A stretch of DNA of 5,761 nucleotides from DASSBG01 sp965651365 (GTDB lineage Bacteria > Pseudomonadota > Gammaproteobacteria > Xanthomonadales > Rhodanobacteraceae): positions 1-5,761 of the forward strand of contig CBFGSA010000153.1 in NCBI GenBank assembly GCA_965651365.1. The letters are read 5' to 3'. Below are positions 1-4,910 of the stretch, one piece after another. Position 1 is the first letter of the stretch, and every line of letters begins with the position of its first letter. The position numbers and the translations under genes are program-made. The notes under the pieces are model-generated. The model was not told the origin of the DNA. It made no database searches and saw only the letters and a program-made list of their open reading frames with translations.

Positions 1-741
1 GGCGAAGTCCAGCTCGGTGCGCTGCTGGAACAATTGCTGGTGGCCGAGCAATACCAGGCCAACGTGGCCACCTTGCCCAATTCCAGCGAGCGGGTCGAGT
101 TTGCGATACGCCTGCCCGGTGCCGATCGCGTGGGCCAGGTGTGGCTGCCGATCGACGCCAAGTTTCCGCGCGAGGATTACGAACGGCTGCTGGCGGCCCA
201 GGAAATCGCCGATGCCGAAGCCGCGCGCGTGGCCGCTGACGCCCTGGAACGGCGCGTGCGCGACGAGGCGAAGAAGATCCGCGAGAAATACGTCGGCCCG
301 CCCCATACCACCGATTTCGCAGTGCTGTTTCTGCCCACCGAAGGTCTGTACGCCGAGGTTATCCGTCGTCCTGGCCTGTTCGAGGATCTGCAGCGCCACC
401 AGCACGTCACCGTGGCGGGGCCTACCACACTGACCGCCATCGTCAACGCGCTGCAGATGGGCTTCCGCACCCTGGCCATCGAGCGGCGCTCGAGCGAGGT
501 GTGGCAACTGCTGGGCACCGTGAAAACCGAGTTCGGCAAATTCGGCGGCATGCTGGACAAGGCACTGAAACAGGTCGACACCGTGCGCAACACGCTCAAG
601 CGCGCATCCGGCAAAACCAGCACGATCAGCCGCAAGCTGCGCGAGGTCGAGTCCCTGCCCGGAGAAACCATTCCCGAGCTGCTCGATGATGACGACCTGG
701 CCGAGAGTCAGGATTCGCCGGCCGAGGCGCCAAAGGACTGA
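1..741 (+). CDS. rmuC: DNA recombination protein RmuC, C-terminal part (5' end outside window)
   Basis: Reading frame 1 is open from the first base, so the gene starts upstream and 246 residues are visible. RmuC-family proteins have an N-terminal membrane anchor and coiled coil, not seen here, and a C-terminal nuclease-like domain. They limit rearrangements such as inversions at short repeats. Seen here, in visible-residue numbering: GEVQLGALLEQ at 1-11; the hallmark LPIDAKFP at 49-56 with Asp52 and Lys54, in the place of a D-x-K nuclease-type motif; KYVGPPHTTDFAVLFLPTEG at 96-115; and AGPTTLTAIVNALQMGFRTL at 139-158. The acidic tail (LDDDDLAES) is low complexity. E. coli RmuC is about 475 residues, so roughly half is present. 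The internal TTG at 34 is not the start, because conserved sequence precedes it. The stop lies 42 bp before folE. Family assignment is secure; biochemical activity is inferred. Confidence 0.95.
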   Translation, partial: GEVQLGALLEQLLVAEQYQANVATLPNSSERVEFAIRLPGADRVGQVWLPIDAKFPREDYERLLAAQEIADAEAARVAADALERRVRDEAKKIREKYVGPPHTTDFAVLFLPTEGLYAEVIRRPGLFEDLQRHQHVTVAGPTTLTAIVNALQMGFRTLAIERRSSEVWQLLGTVKTEFGKFGGMLDKALKQVDTVRNTLKRASGKTSTISRKLREVESLPGETIPELLDDDDLAESQDSPAEAPKD

Positions 742-783
742 TGCGCGCTAAACTGGCAGCTGGTATCCAATGCGAATGTGCCG

Positions 784-1410
784 ATGACCAAGCCCCACAA
801 GCCTTCCGAATGCGCTGCGCCCGAGCCGACTTCGCCGCCGGTTTCACGCGAGCAGGCCATGGATGCGGTGCGCACCCTGCTGCGCTGGGCCGGTGACGAG
901 CCCACGCGCGAAGGCCTGCTGGACACGCCGCGGCGGGTGGTGGACGCCTACCGCGAATGGTTCTCCGGCTACCACGAGGACCCGCAGGAGTATCTGACGC
1001 GCACCTTCGAGGAAGTGGGCGGCTACGACGAGATGGTGGTGTTGCGCGGCGTGCAGTTCGAAAGCCATTGCGAGCACCATCTGGCGCCGATCATCGGCCG
1101 CGCCCATGTCGGCTATCTGCCGGCGGGCAAGGTGGTCGGCATCTCCAAGCTGGCGCGCGTGGTGGATGCCTTCGCGCACCGCTTCCAGGTGCAGGAGAAG
1201 CTTACCGCGCAGATCGCCAACTGCATCAACACCGTGCTGCAGCCGCGCGGCGTGGCGGTGGTGATCGACGCCAGCCACGAATGCATGACCACGCGTGGCG
1301 TGCACAAGCGCGGCGTGTCGATGATCACCAGCCAGATGCTGGGCAGCTTCCGCGAGGATGCACGTACCCGCGCCGAGTTCCTGCGCTTCATCGACATCGA
1401 CCACCATTGA
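784..1410 (+). CDS. folE: GTP cyclohydrolase I (FolE)
   Basis: This cytosolic enzyme converts GTP to 7,8-dihydroneopterin triphosphate, the first step of tetrahydrofolate and pterin synthesis. The protein has 208 residues from the ATG, slightly shorter than E. coli FolE (222). The zinc site is intact: Cys96 and His99 in SHCEHHLAPI and Cys167 in SHECMTTRGV, with the same spacing (71) as Cys110 and Cys181 of E. coli FolE. Other conserved blocks are GYLPAGKVVGISKLARVVDA and FQVQEKLTAQIA. The first 20 or so residues are Pro/Ser-rich and variable. The start is uncertain: an in-frame GTG at 778 would add two residues, and no Shine-Dalgarno sequence is evident before either codon. I prefer the ATG. 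The gene follows rmuC by 42 bp in the same direction and overlaps the next start codon. No frameshift or missing key residue is seen. Confidence 0.96.
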   Translation: MTKPHKPSECAAPEPTSPPVSREQAMDAVRTLLRWAGDEPTREGLLDTPRRVVDAYREWFSGYHEDPQEYLTRTFEEVGGYDEMVVLRGVQFESHCEHHLAPIIGRAHVGYLPAGKVVGISKLARVVDAFAHRFQVQEKLTAQIANCINTVLQPRGVAVVIDASHECMTTRGVHKRGVSMITSQMLGSFREDARTRAEFLRFIDIDHH

Positions 1411-1745
1411 TGCAATGGATGTTCCGCAGCGGTCTGGTCTTGTGCGCAACTGCCGCCGCAGCGCAACCGGCCAGTGTGCACACCTATCTCAAGCTGTTCG
1501 ACAGCGACCATGACGGCCGCGTCAGCCAGGCCGAATACGTCCGCTACATGAGCCGCGGCTTTGATGCCATGGATGTCAATCACGATGGCATACTGGAGGC
1601 GGCCGAAGTGCCGCCGTCGCCGCGCCAGCGGGGCCCAATGACGCGGCAGGCGCACCGGCGCAACCTGATCGCCACGTTCAAGCGCCAGGATCTTGATCAC
1701 GACGGTTACCTCAGCGCCGCGGAGCTGGCCGAGCCGCCGCATTGA
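1410..1745 (+). CDS. Small secreted EF-hand calcium-binding protein
   Basis: A 111-residue protein with three canonical EF-hand loops: residues 31-42 (DSDHDGRVSQAE), 55-66 (DVNHDGILEAAE) and 94-105 (DLDHDGYLSAAE). Each has acidic or Asn residues at positions 1, 3 and 5, Gly at 6, a hydrophobic residue at 8 and Glu at 12, so all three look able to bind calcium. The N-terminus (MQWMFRSGLVLCATAAAAQ) resembles a signal peptide with cleavage after an Ala-rich stretch near residue 18, so export to the periplasm or beyond is inferred. Loops 1 and 2 form a close pair. Loop 3 follows a basic linker (about 72-92), and a fourth loop is missing. The ATG overlaps the folE stop as TGATG and has no clear Shine-Dalgarno sequence, so translation probably depends on ribosomes finishing folE. 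ATG 1419 (Met4) is an alternative start. The partner or target is unknown. Confidence 0.85.
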   Translation: MQWMFRSGLVLCATAAAAQPASVHTYLKLFDSDHDGRVSQAEYVRYMSRGFDAMDVNHDGILEAAEVPPSPRQRGPMTRQAHRRNLIATFKRQDLDHDGYLSAAELAEPPH

Positions 1746-1750
1746 TTCGG

Positions 1751-1830
1751 CCCCGGATTGTGGCGCTGCGCACCTTCATCCAGGCTGCAAAATGCGGCAC
1801 AGCCCGAATGCAGCGCAGCGCAATCCGGGA
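1751..1830. repeat. Inverted pair of REP-like intergenic repeat units
   Basis: Two copies of one roughly 30-35 bp unit lie head to head just after the EF-hand gene. Copy A (1752-1786, plus strand) begins CCCGGATTG, continues with CGCTGCGC and ends ATCCAGGCT. Copy B (1801-1830) read on the minus strand begins TCCCGGATTG, then CGCTGCGCTGCATTCGGGCT. Each unit can fold on itself (CCGGAT with ATCC/ATTCGG), and the pair can form a larger hairpin through CCCGGATTG (1752-1760) and CAATCCGGG (1821-1829). I remember units of this type (CCGGAT-CGCTGCGC-ATCCGG) as common intergenic repeats in Xanthomonas and Pseudomonas relatives. There is no T-tract, so it is not a classic intrinsic terminator, though it could protect the 3' end of the folE transcript. 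Confidence 0.7.
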
Positions 1831-1836
1831 CGGCGG

Positions 1837-2023
1837 TCTAGCCCGCATTATTCACCAGCATGTCTACTGCGCCGGCCCCAGAGTACGCGCCGCGCGGCTT
1901 TCGCTCGGTCGGAGCGCTCGACGTAGTGTCCACTACGCCTGCGCGCTCCTCGGTCGCGAAACCCACGCGGCACGCACCCTGGAACCGGCTCGCTACGAAT
2001 TCCGGTGAATAATGCGGGCTAGA
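1837..2023. mobile_element. 187-bp MITE-like palindromic element with 20-bp terminal inverted repeats
   Basis: The ends are a perfect 20-bp inverted repeat: TCTAGCCCGCATTATTCACC at 1837-1856 and its exact complement at 2004-2023. The interior is also largely self-complementary. The tip, CGTAGTG-TC-CACTACG (1922-1937), sits at the midpoint, and about two-thirds of positions pair between the arms, including GAGCGC and the G-rich and TTTCGC blocks. The whole unit therefore folds into one long imperfect hairpin. Both ends carry CTAG (1838-1841 and 2019-2022). Because CTAG is palindromic, it could be part of the inverted repeat or a target duplication. No gene with a plausible start and codon usage lies inside. 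The form fits a non-autonomous transposon-derived repeat (MITE). I cannot name the parent IS family from this sequence, and mobility is inferred. Confidence 0.7.
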
Positions 2024-2025
2024 AT
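2020..2025 (+). promoter_or_regulatory. Possible -10 box of the MFS gene at the edge of the palindromic element
   Basis: TAGAAT matches the sigma-70 -10 consensus at 5 of 6 positions and lies 27 bp before the MFS start codon. That would give a short leader of about 20 nt. No convincing -35 hexamer is seen 16-18 bp upstream (the region reads GAATTC/AATTCC). The first four bases lie inside the terminal repeat and the last two are flanking DNA, so the box spans the junction. It is a single-hexamer match only. Confidence 0.3.
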
Positions 2026-2052
2026 AGCCGGCCCTTTTCGCTGAACTCCCGG

Positions 2053-3384
2053 ATGACCCACACACCATTGCATGCTTCACGCCGCCGCGCCGCGCTGGTG
2101 TTCATTTACATCACGGTACTGCTGGACATGCTGGCCTTCGGCATCGTGATTCCGGTATTGCCGCACCTGATCGAGCAGCTCGCCGGCGGCGGCATTGCCG
2201 AGGCGGCGTGGTGGGTGGGCGTTTTCAGCACCGTGTTTGCCGCCGTGCAATTCGCCTTCTCGCCGGTGCAGGGCGCGCTGTCGGACCGCTTCGGCAGGCG
2301 CCCGGTGATCCTGATCTCGAACCTGGGCCTGGCACTTGATCTGGCCATCATGGCCGTGGCGCCGAGCCTGTGGTTGCTGTTTGTCGCCCGCATCATCCTC
2401 GGGATCACTGCCGCCAGCTTCACCACCGCCAACGCCTACATCGCCGACATCACGCCGAAGGAAAAACGTGCCGGCGCCTACGGCATCCTCGGCAGCGCCT
2501 TCGGCCTGGGCTTCATCATCGGCCCCGGCCTCGGCGGCTTCCTGGGCGGCATTGACTTGCGCCTGCCGTTCTGGGTGTCGGCGGCGCTGGCCCTGTGCAA
2601 TTTCCTCTACGGCTATTTCATCCTGCCCGAATCGCTGCCGGCCGAGCGGCGCACGCCGCGCTTCGAGTTCCACAATGCCCATCCGCTGGGTTCGCTGAAG
2701 CTGCTCAGGCGCTACCCGATGGTGCTGGGCCTGGCGGTGGTGATGTTCCTGGTCTATCTGGCGCACTACGTGCTGCAGACCGTGTTCGTGCTGTACGCCG
2801 ATTTCCGCTACGGCTGGGGCACCCAGGCGGTGGGGCTGGTGCTGATGCTGGTCGGCACCTGCGACGGTGCCGTGCAGGCCTTTCTGACCGGCAAGCTGGC
2901 ACCGCGTTTCGGCGAACGCCGCGTGCTGCTGGCCGGCATGATTTTCGGCATCGGCGCATTTATCCTGATGGGCGCCGCCAGTGTCGGCTGGGTGTTCCTG
3001 ATCGGAATCCCGCTGATGGCATTGTGGGGACTCGCCAATCCGCCCATGCAGGCGATCATGACCCACGAGGTCGACCCGTCCGAGCAGGGCCGCCTGCAAG
3101 GCGCGGTGACCAGCCTGGGCAGTTTTGCCGGCATCTTCGGTCCGTACCTGTTCGCGCAGATTTTTGCGTCGTCCATTGCGCCTGATGCGCGCATCCACCT
3201 GCCCGGACTGGCCTTCGCCGTGGCGGCGCTCCTGCTGCTGATCGGCGTGATCATCGCCGCCCGTGTCACGCGCGCCCTGCACGGGCCGCTGGCCAGCACG
3301 CCCGCGACTGTCCTGCCTGGCCCGCAACCCGGCGATGTGCCGCCAGTCACCACCATGCAACCGGAGCGGCAAGACGAGGCATAA
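2053..3384 (+). CDS. TetA-like MFS drug/H+ antiporter (TCR/Tet family)
   Basis: An inner-membrane, probably 12-helix major facilitator of 443 residues that would exchange protons for an exported compound. Asp25 lies in helix 1. Motif A, GALSDRFGRRP, is at 74-84 between helices 2 and 3, with a degenerate copy (GKLAPRFGERR) at 280-290 in the second half. Arg113 is the motif B arginine. AYIADITPKEKRA (128-140) and the antiporter motif C, GFIIGPGLGG (153-162), follow the TetA pattern, as does NPPMQAIMTHEVDPSEQGRL (329-348). Hydrophobic segments begin near residues 13, 53, 86, 106, 141, 171, 223, 257, 291, 312, 347 and 384. The Pro-rich tail after about 411 makes it longer than typical TetA (about 400). 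No TetR-type regulator is adjacent, so the substrate is unknown and tetracycline export should not be assumed. The ATG lacks a clear Shine-Dalgarno sequence. Expression may be affected by the palindromic element just upstream. Confidence 0.9.
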   Translation: MTHTPLHASRRRAALVFIYITVLLDMLAFGIVIPVLPHLIEQLAGGGIAEAAWWVGVFSTVFAAVQFAFSPVQGALSDRFGRRPVILISNLGLALDLAIMAVAPSLWLLFVARIILGITAASFTTANAYIADITPKEKRAGAYGILGSAFGLGFIIGPGLGGFLGGIDLRLPFWVSAALALCNFLYGYFILPESLPAERRTPRFEFHNAHPLGSLKLLRRYPMVLGLAVVMFLVYLAHYVLQTVFVLYADFRYGWGTQAVGLVLMLVGTCDGAVQAFLTGKLAPRFGERRVLLAGMIFGIGAFILMGAASVGWVFLIGIPLMALWGLANPPMQAIMTHEVDPSEQGRLQGAVTSLGSFAGIFGPYLFAQIFASSIAPDARIHLPGLAFAVAALLLLIGVIIAARVTRALHGPLASTPATVLPGPQPGDVPPVTTMQPERQDEA

Positions 3385-3424
3385 TGCCTGCCTTCGGTGC
3401 CATTGCCTGTGCGAGGTCAACACC

Positions 3425-3637
3425 ATGCTGACGTTCCTGTTGTGGTTGCTGCTACTGGTCGTGTGCTGGCCCTTGGCGCTGCTGGCGATTGTCCTGTACC
3501 CGCTGGTGTGGCTGATCCTGCTGCCGTTCCGCCTGCTCGGTATCGCGGTGGGCGGCGTGCTGGAATTGCTGCGCTCGATCGTGATGCTGCCGGCGCGGCT
3601 GTTGCGCGGCCCCTCGGCCACGCCGGGACGCTCGTGA
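3425..3637 (+). CDS. Small hydrophobic membrane protein of unknown function
   Basis: A 70-residue protein, nearly all hydrophobic up to residue 60. The first segment, about residues 1-33 (starting MLTFLLWLLLLVVCWPLALL), is Leu/Val/Trp-rich and interrupted by Pro16 and Pro26. A second amphipathic-to-hydrophobic segment runs over about 34-58, and the tail is basic (RLLRGPSATPGRS). One or two membrane helices are likely. The start is well supported: CGAGG at 3412-3416 lies 8 nt before the ATG. It begins 40 bp after the MFS stop in the same direction, so co-transcription is plausible. I recall similar short Leu/Pro-rich proteins as conserved hypotheticals in Xanthomonadaceae but know no function. 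The conventional ribosome-binding site and coherent hydrophobic pattern argue for a real gene. Confidence 0.65.
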   Translation: MLTFLLWLLLLVVCWPLALLAIVLYPLVWLILLPFRLLGIAVGGVLELLRSIVMLPARLLRGPSATPGRS

Positions 3638-3769
3638 ACGAGCTGCCGTTTTCGGCGGCCAACAGCCGACTGCGCCGGGTTCAATCAGCGGTTCCTTGTC
3701 CTTGGGATTTCAGGAGCCTGGACGACCGATAGATCAACGATGCCGCCCGATCGTGGTCATGGGCCGCTT

Positions 3770-4108
3770 CTACAAGGCGTCGGCGTCCAGTTCCCCCGTG
3801 CGGATGCGGATCACCTGCCTGAGCTCGGCAACGAAGATCTTGCCGTCCCCGACCTTGCCGGTGCGCGCCGAATGCTGGATCGCTTCGAGCACCCGTTCCA
3901 CCAGGTCATCGGTCACCGCCACCTCGATCTTGATCTTGGGCAGAAAGTCGACCACATACTCGGCGCCCCGATACAGTTCGGTGTGCCCCTTCTGACGCCC
4001 GAAGCCCTTGACTTCGGTGACGGTGATGCCTTGCACGCCGACTTCCGACAAGGCTTCGCGCACATCGTCGAGCTTGAACGGCTTGATGATGGCGGTAATC
4101 AGCTTCAT
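3770..4108 (-). CDS. glnK: Nitrogen regulatory protein P-II (GlnK/GlnB)
   Basis: A trimeric cytosolic signalling protein that senses 2-oxoglutarate, ATP/ADP and, through uridylylation, glutamine, and controls ammonium transport, glutamine synthetase adenylylation and NtrB. It has the standard 112 residues. Key residues are in canonical positions: Gln39 and Lys58 (2-oxoglutarate/ATP site), Tyr51 in the T-loop ELYRGAEY (uridylylation site), the B-loop TGKVGDGK at 83-90, and Arg101/Arg103 in RIRTGE. GlnB and GlnK cannot be separated cleanly. The VAEL near residue 93 and the DADAL end are GlnK-like, whereas Asp54 is as in E. coli GlnB. Overall it is close to my recollection of the Pseudomonas protein called GlnK. 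The start is supported by AGGGA six bases before the ATG on the minus strand. It is divergent from ubiK, and no amtB follows it. Confidence 0.95.
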   Translation of the reverse strand: MKLITAIIKPFKLDDVREALSEVGVQGITVTEVKGFGRQKGHTELYRGAEYVVDFLPKIKIEVAVTDDLVERVLEAIQHSARTGKVGDGKIFVAELRQVIRIRTGELDADAL

Positions 4109-4176
4109 TTGTGGTCCCTGGTCCGGATCAGCGTCACGTTTGCCCATTTTGCCATTTTCGTGCAGGCCCTGCCGCC

Positions 4177-4196
4177 GTGTAGGCGCAGGCCTACAC
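4177..4196. repeat. Perfect 8-bp inverted repeat in the glnK-ubiK divergent region
   Basis: GTGTAGGC-GCAG-GCCTACAC is an 8-bp perfect stem with a 4-base loop, centred about 78 bp upstream of the P-II start and about 204 bp upstream of ubiK. It could be an operator for a dimeric regulator, a leader hairpin of the P-II transcript, or a small intergenic repeat. It does not have the outward GCACC...GGTGC order expected of an NtrC site, and no T-tract follows on either strand. Confidence 0.5.
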
Positions 4197-4219
4197 CAAG
4201 ATGCGACGTGCGCCGACTG

Positions 4220-4225
4220 TACAAT
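4220..4225 (+). promoter_or_regulatory. Possible -10 box for ubiK
   Basis: TACAAT matches the sigma-70 -10 consensus at 5 of 6 positions and faces ubiK. No good -35 hexamer stands at the right distance (CAAGAT at 17 bp). If used, transcription would start near 4232 and leave a leader of about 158 nt before the ubiK ATG. The surrounding bases (AAT followed by CCCCGG) resemble the MFS -10 region (AAT-AG-CCGG). Confidence 0.35.
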
Positions 4226-4279
4226 CCCCGGCATGCGTCCATACTGCACCCGTCGACGTGCTCCAGCGCGACGACCCAA

Positions 4280-4299
4280 GCGATCCACGGAGGGATCGC
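4280..4299 (+). other. Hairpin in the presumed ubiK leader
   Basis: GCGATCC-ACGGAG-GGATCGC forms a perfect 7-bp stem with a 6-base purine-rich loop, 91 bp before the ubiK ATG. No U-tract follows, so it is not an intrinsic terminator, and I recognise no riboswitch or RNA family. The rest of the 4232-4389 stretch holds no convincing small gene, although several CTGCAG/CCTGG-type short repeats occur. Confidence 0.35.
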
Positions 4300-4389
4300 G
4301 AATCGCCCGGCCTGCCTGGAGGCCATCATATCGGGCAGTTGCCTGCAGTCCCTGGACCTGTTTCCTGCAGCAATGATCGGGGCAATTCC

Positions 4390-4641
4390 ATGATTGACAT
4401 TGAATCCATTGATCGGCTGGCTGATCGTGTAGGCCAGTTGATTCCGCCCGGCCTTGGCCGGGCACATGAAGACATCCGCGCCAATGTGCGCGATGTGTTG
4501 ACGCGGGGTCTGAAGGAACTCGACCTGGTCACCCGCGACGAGTTTGATGTGCAGACCCGCGTGCTGGAACGTACACGGCAGCGTCTGGAAACGCTGGAGT
4601 GGCGGATCGCGGCGCTGGAAGCCAAGGCTTCACAGCCATAA
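4390..4641 (+). CDS. ubiK: Ubiquinone biosynthesis accessory factor UbiK (BMFP/YqiC family)
   Basis: An 83-residue protein of the BMFP/YqiC family. In Enterobacteria UbiK works with UbiJ in the soluble ubiquinone-synthesis complex and is needed for efficient aerobic ubiquinone formation. Seen here: an N-terminal amphipathic half (MIDIESIDRLADRVGQLIPP), then the family signature LKELDLVTRDEFDVQTRVL at 41-59, and a C-terminal coiled-coil heptad pattern (RTRQRLETLEWRIAALEAKA, 61-80) that mediates oligomerisation in this family. Length is typical. The start is chosen because GGGG at 4379-4382 lies seven bases upstream and homologues begin at this point. The frame stays open upstream to 4201, but that extension is Pro/Arg-rich and unlike the family. 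It is divergent from the P-II gene and followed by a strong terminator, so probably monocistronic. Confidence 0.92.
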   Translation: MIDIESIDRLADRVGQLIPPGLGRAHEDIRANVRDVLTRGLKELDLVTRDEFDVQTRVLERTRQRLETLEWRIAALEAKASQP

Positions 4642-4702
4642 CGGCTCGACACGCCCAGCCAGGGTGACTGCGGACAATTTGCGGATTGCAGTTCCCGGGA
4701 AC

Positions 4703-4763
4703 CCGCCTCCGGTTGCGTCACACCCTTTACCCCAGGGTTCCAACCGGAGGCGGATCTTTTGTT
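4703..4763 (+). terminator. Rho-independent terminator after ubiK
   Basis: A perfect 13-bp stem pairs CCGCCTCCGGTTG (4703-4715) with CAACCGGAGGCGG (4741-4753), followed by ATCTTTTGTT. The 25-base loop can form its own small stem, ACCCT (4722-4726) with AGGGT (4734-4738). It lies 61 bp after the ubiK stop, and the U-rich side faces rightward only. The loop is longer than in textbook terminators, but the stem strength and U-tract make termination the best reading. Confidence 0.75.
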
Positions 4764-4770
4764 CGAAAGC

Positions 4771-4805
4771 CGGGAATGGGCAATCGGGAATCGTAGAAGC
4801 CCGAT
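4771..4805. repeat. Short GGGAAT-type tandem repeat with adjoining hairpin
   Basis: CGGGAATGGGCAATCGGGAATC (4771-4792, 22 bp) consists of about three imperfect 7-8 bp units (GGGAATG, GGCAATC, GGGAATC) and is followed by GTAGAAGC. The last unit can also pair as AATCGGG (4782-4788) with CCCGATT (4800-4806). I remember similar GGGAAT strings ending in CGTAGAAGC between genes in Xanthomonas-type genomes, but copy number cannot be checked here. It sits between the ubiK terminator and comM. Confidence 0.45.
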
Positions 4806-4868
4806 TTCCGGATGGTGCGGCAAGCCGGACGACAACCGGGCCTTTTCAATGCACACGGAGAGTGCAAC

Positions 4869-4910
4869 ATGCGAGAAGTCGATCATTCCATAAGCCTTGC
4901 GGCGGCCTGA
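4869..4910 (+). CDS. Putative 13-codon leader peptide translationally coupled to comM
   Basis: The frame encodes MREVDHSISLAAA and then TGA. It has a better initiation region than comM: GGAG at 4857-4860 lies eight bases before its ATG. Its stop (4908-4910) is two bases inside the TGAGG that is the only Shine-Dalgarno-like sequence near comM, and the comM ATG is at 4914. Ribosomes finishing this frame would stop three bases before the comM start, a good geometry for reinitiation. It is in the same frame as comM, separated by one stop codon and one GGT codon. No run of a single regulatory amino acid is present, so classical attenuation is not indicated. Expression is inferred, and such short frames also arise by chance. 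Confidence 0.4.
   Translation: MREVDHSISLAAA

Noticed and set aside
742..783. Promoter for folE (TAAACT at 748-753)
   Set aside because: Only four of six bases match the -10 consensus and no -35 is present. Read-through from rmuC is equally possible.
844..1449. Long minus-strand open frame opposite folE
   Set aside because: The translation is rich in His/Ala/Gly/Val repeats typical of an antisense shadow, while folE on the plus strand has all its catalytic residues.
1410..1460. Lipoprotein signal for the EF-hand protein (Cys12 after LVL)
   Set aside because: Leu directly before Cys does not fit the lipobox, which needs a small residue. The Ala-rich stretch downstream fits an ordinary signal peptide better.
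2077..3684. A 535-codon open frame on the minus strand, opposite the MFS and small membrane genes
   Set aside because: The translation is low-complexity (Gln/His/Arg/Gly/Ala-rich) with no recognisable motif. It mirrors the codon bias of the high-GC plus-strand MFS gene, whose family match is clear.
3638..3769. Intrinsic terminator between the convergent small membrane gene and P-II gene (GCCG-TTTT-CGGC at 3645-3656)
   Set aside because: The stem is short and neither strand has a following U-tract. It is too weak to annotate, and nothing else was found in this gap.
4109..4240. Sigma-54 promoter (GG-N10-GC) for the P-II gene
   Set aside because: On the minus strand the GG...GC pairs found have spacings of 8, 9 or 11, and none fits TGGCAC-N5-TTGC. 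An NtrC-type GCACC...GGTGC dyad is also absent.
4201..4389. In-frame upstream extension of ubiK
   Set aside because: The extra residues are Pro/Arg/Ser-rich and unlike the family. The ATG at 4390 has a Shine-Dalgarno-like GGGG, and the remaining length is exactly typical.
4109..4465. Upstream in-frame extension of the P-II gene on the minus strand
   Set aside because: P-II proteins start MKLI/MKKI at this point, give the canonical 112 residues with Tyr51 in place, and AGGGA precedes that ATG.
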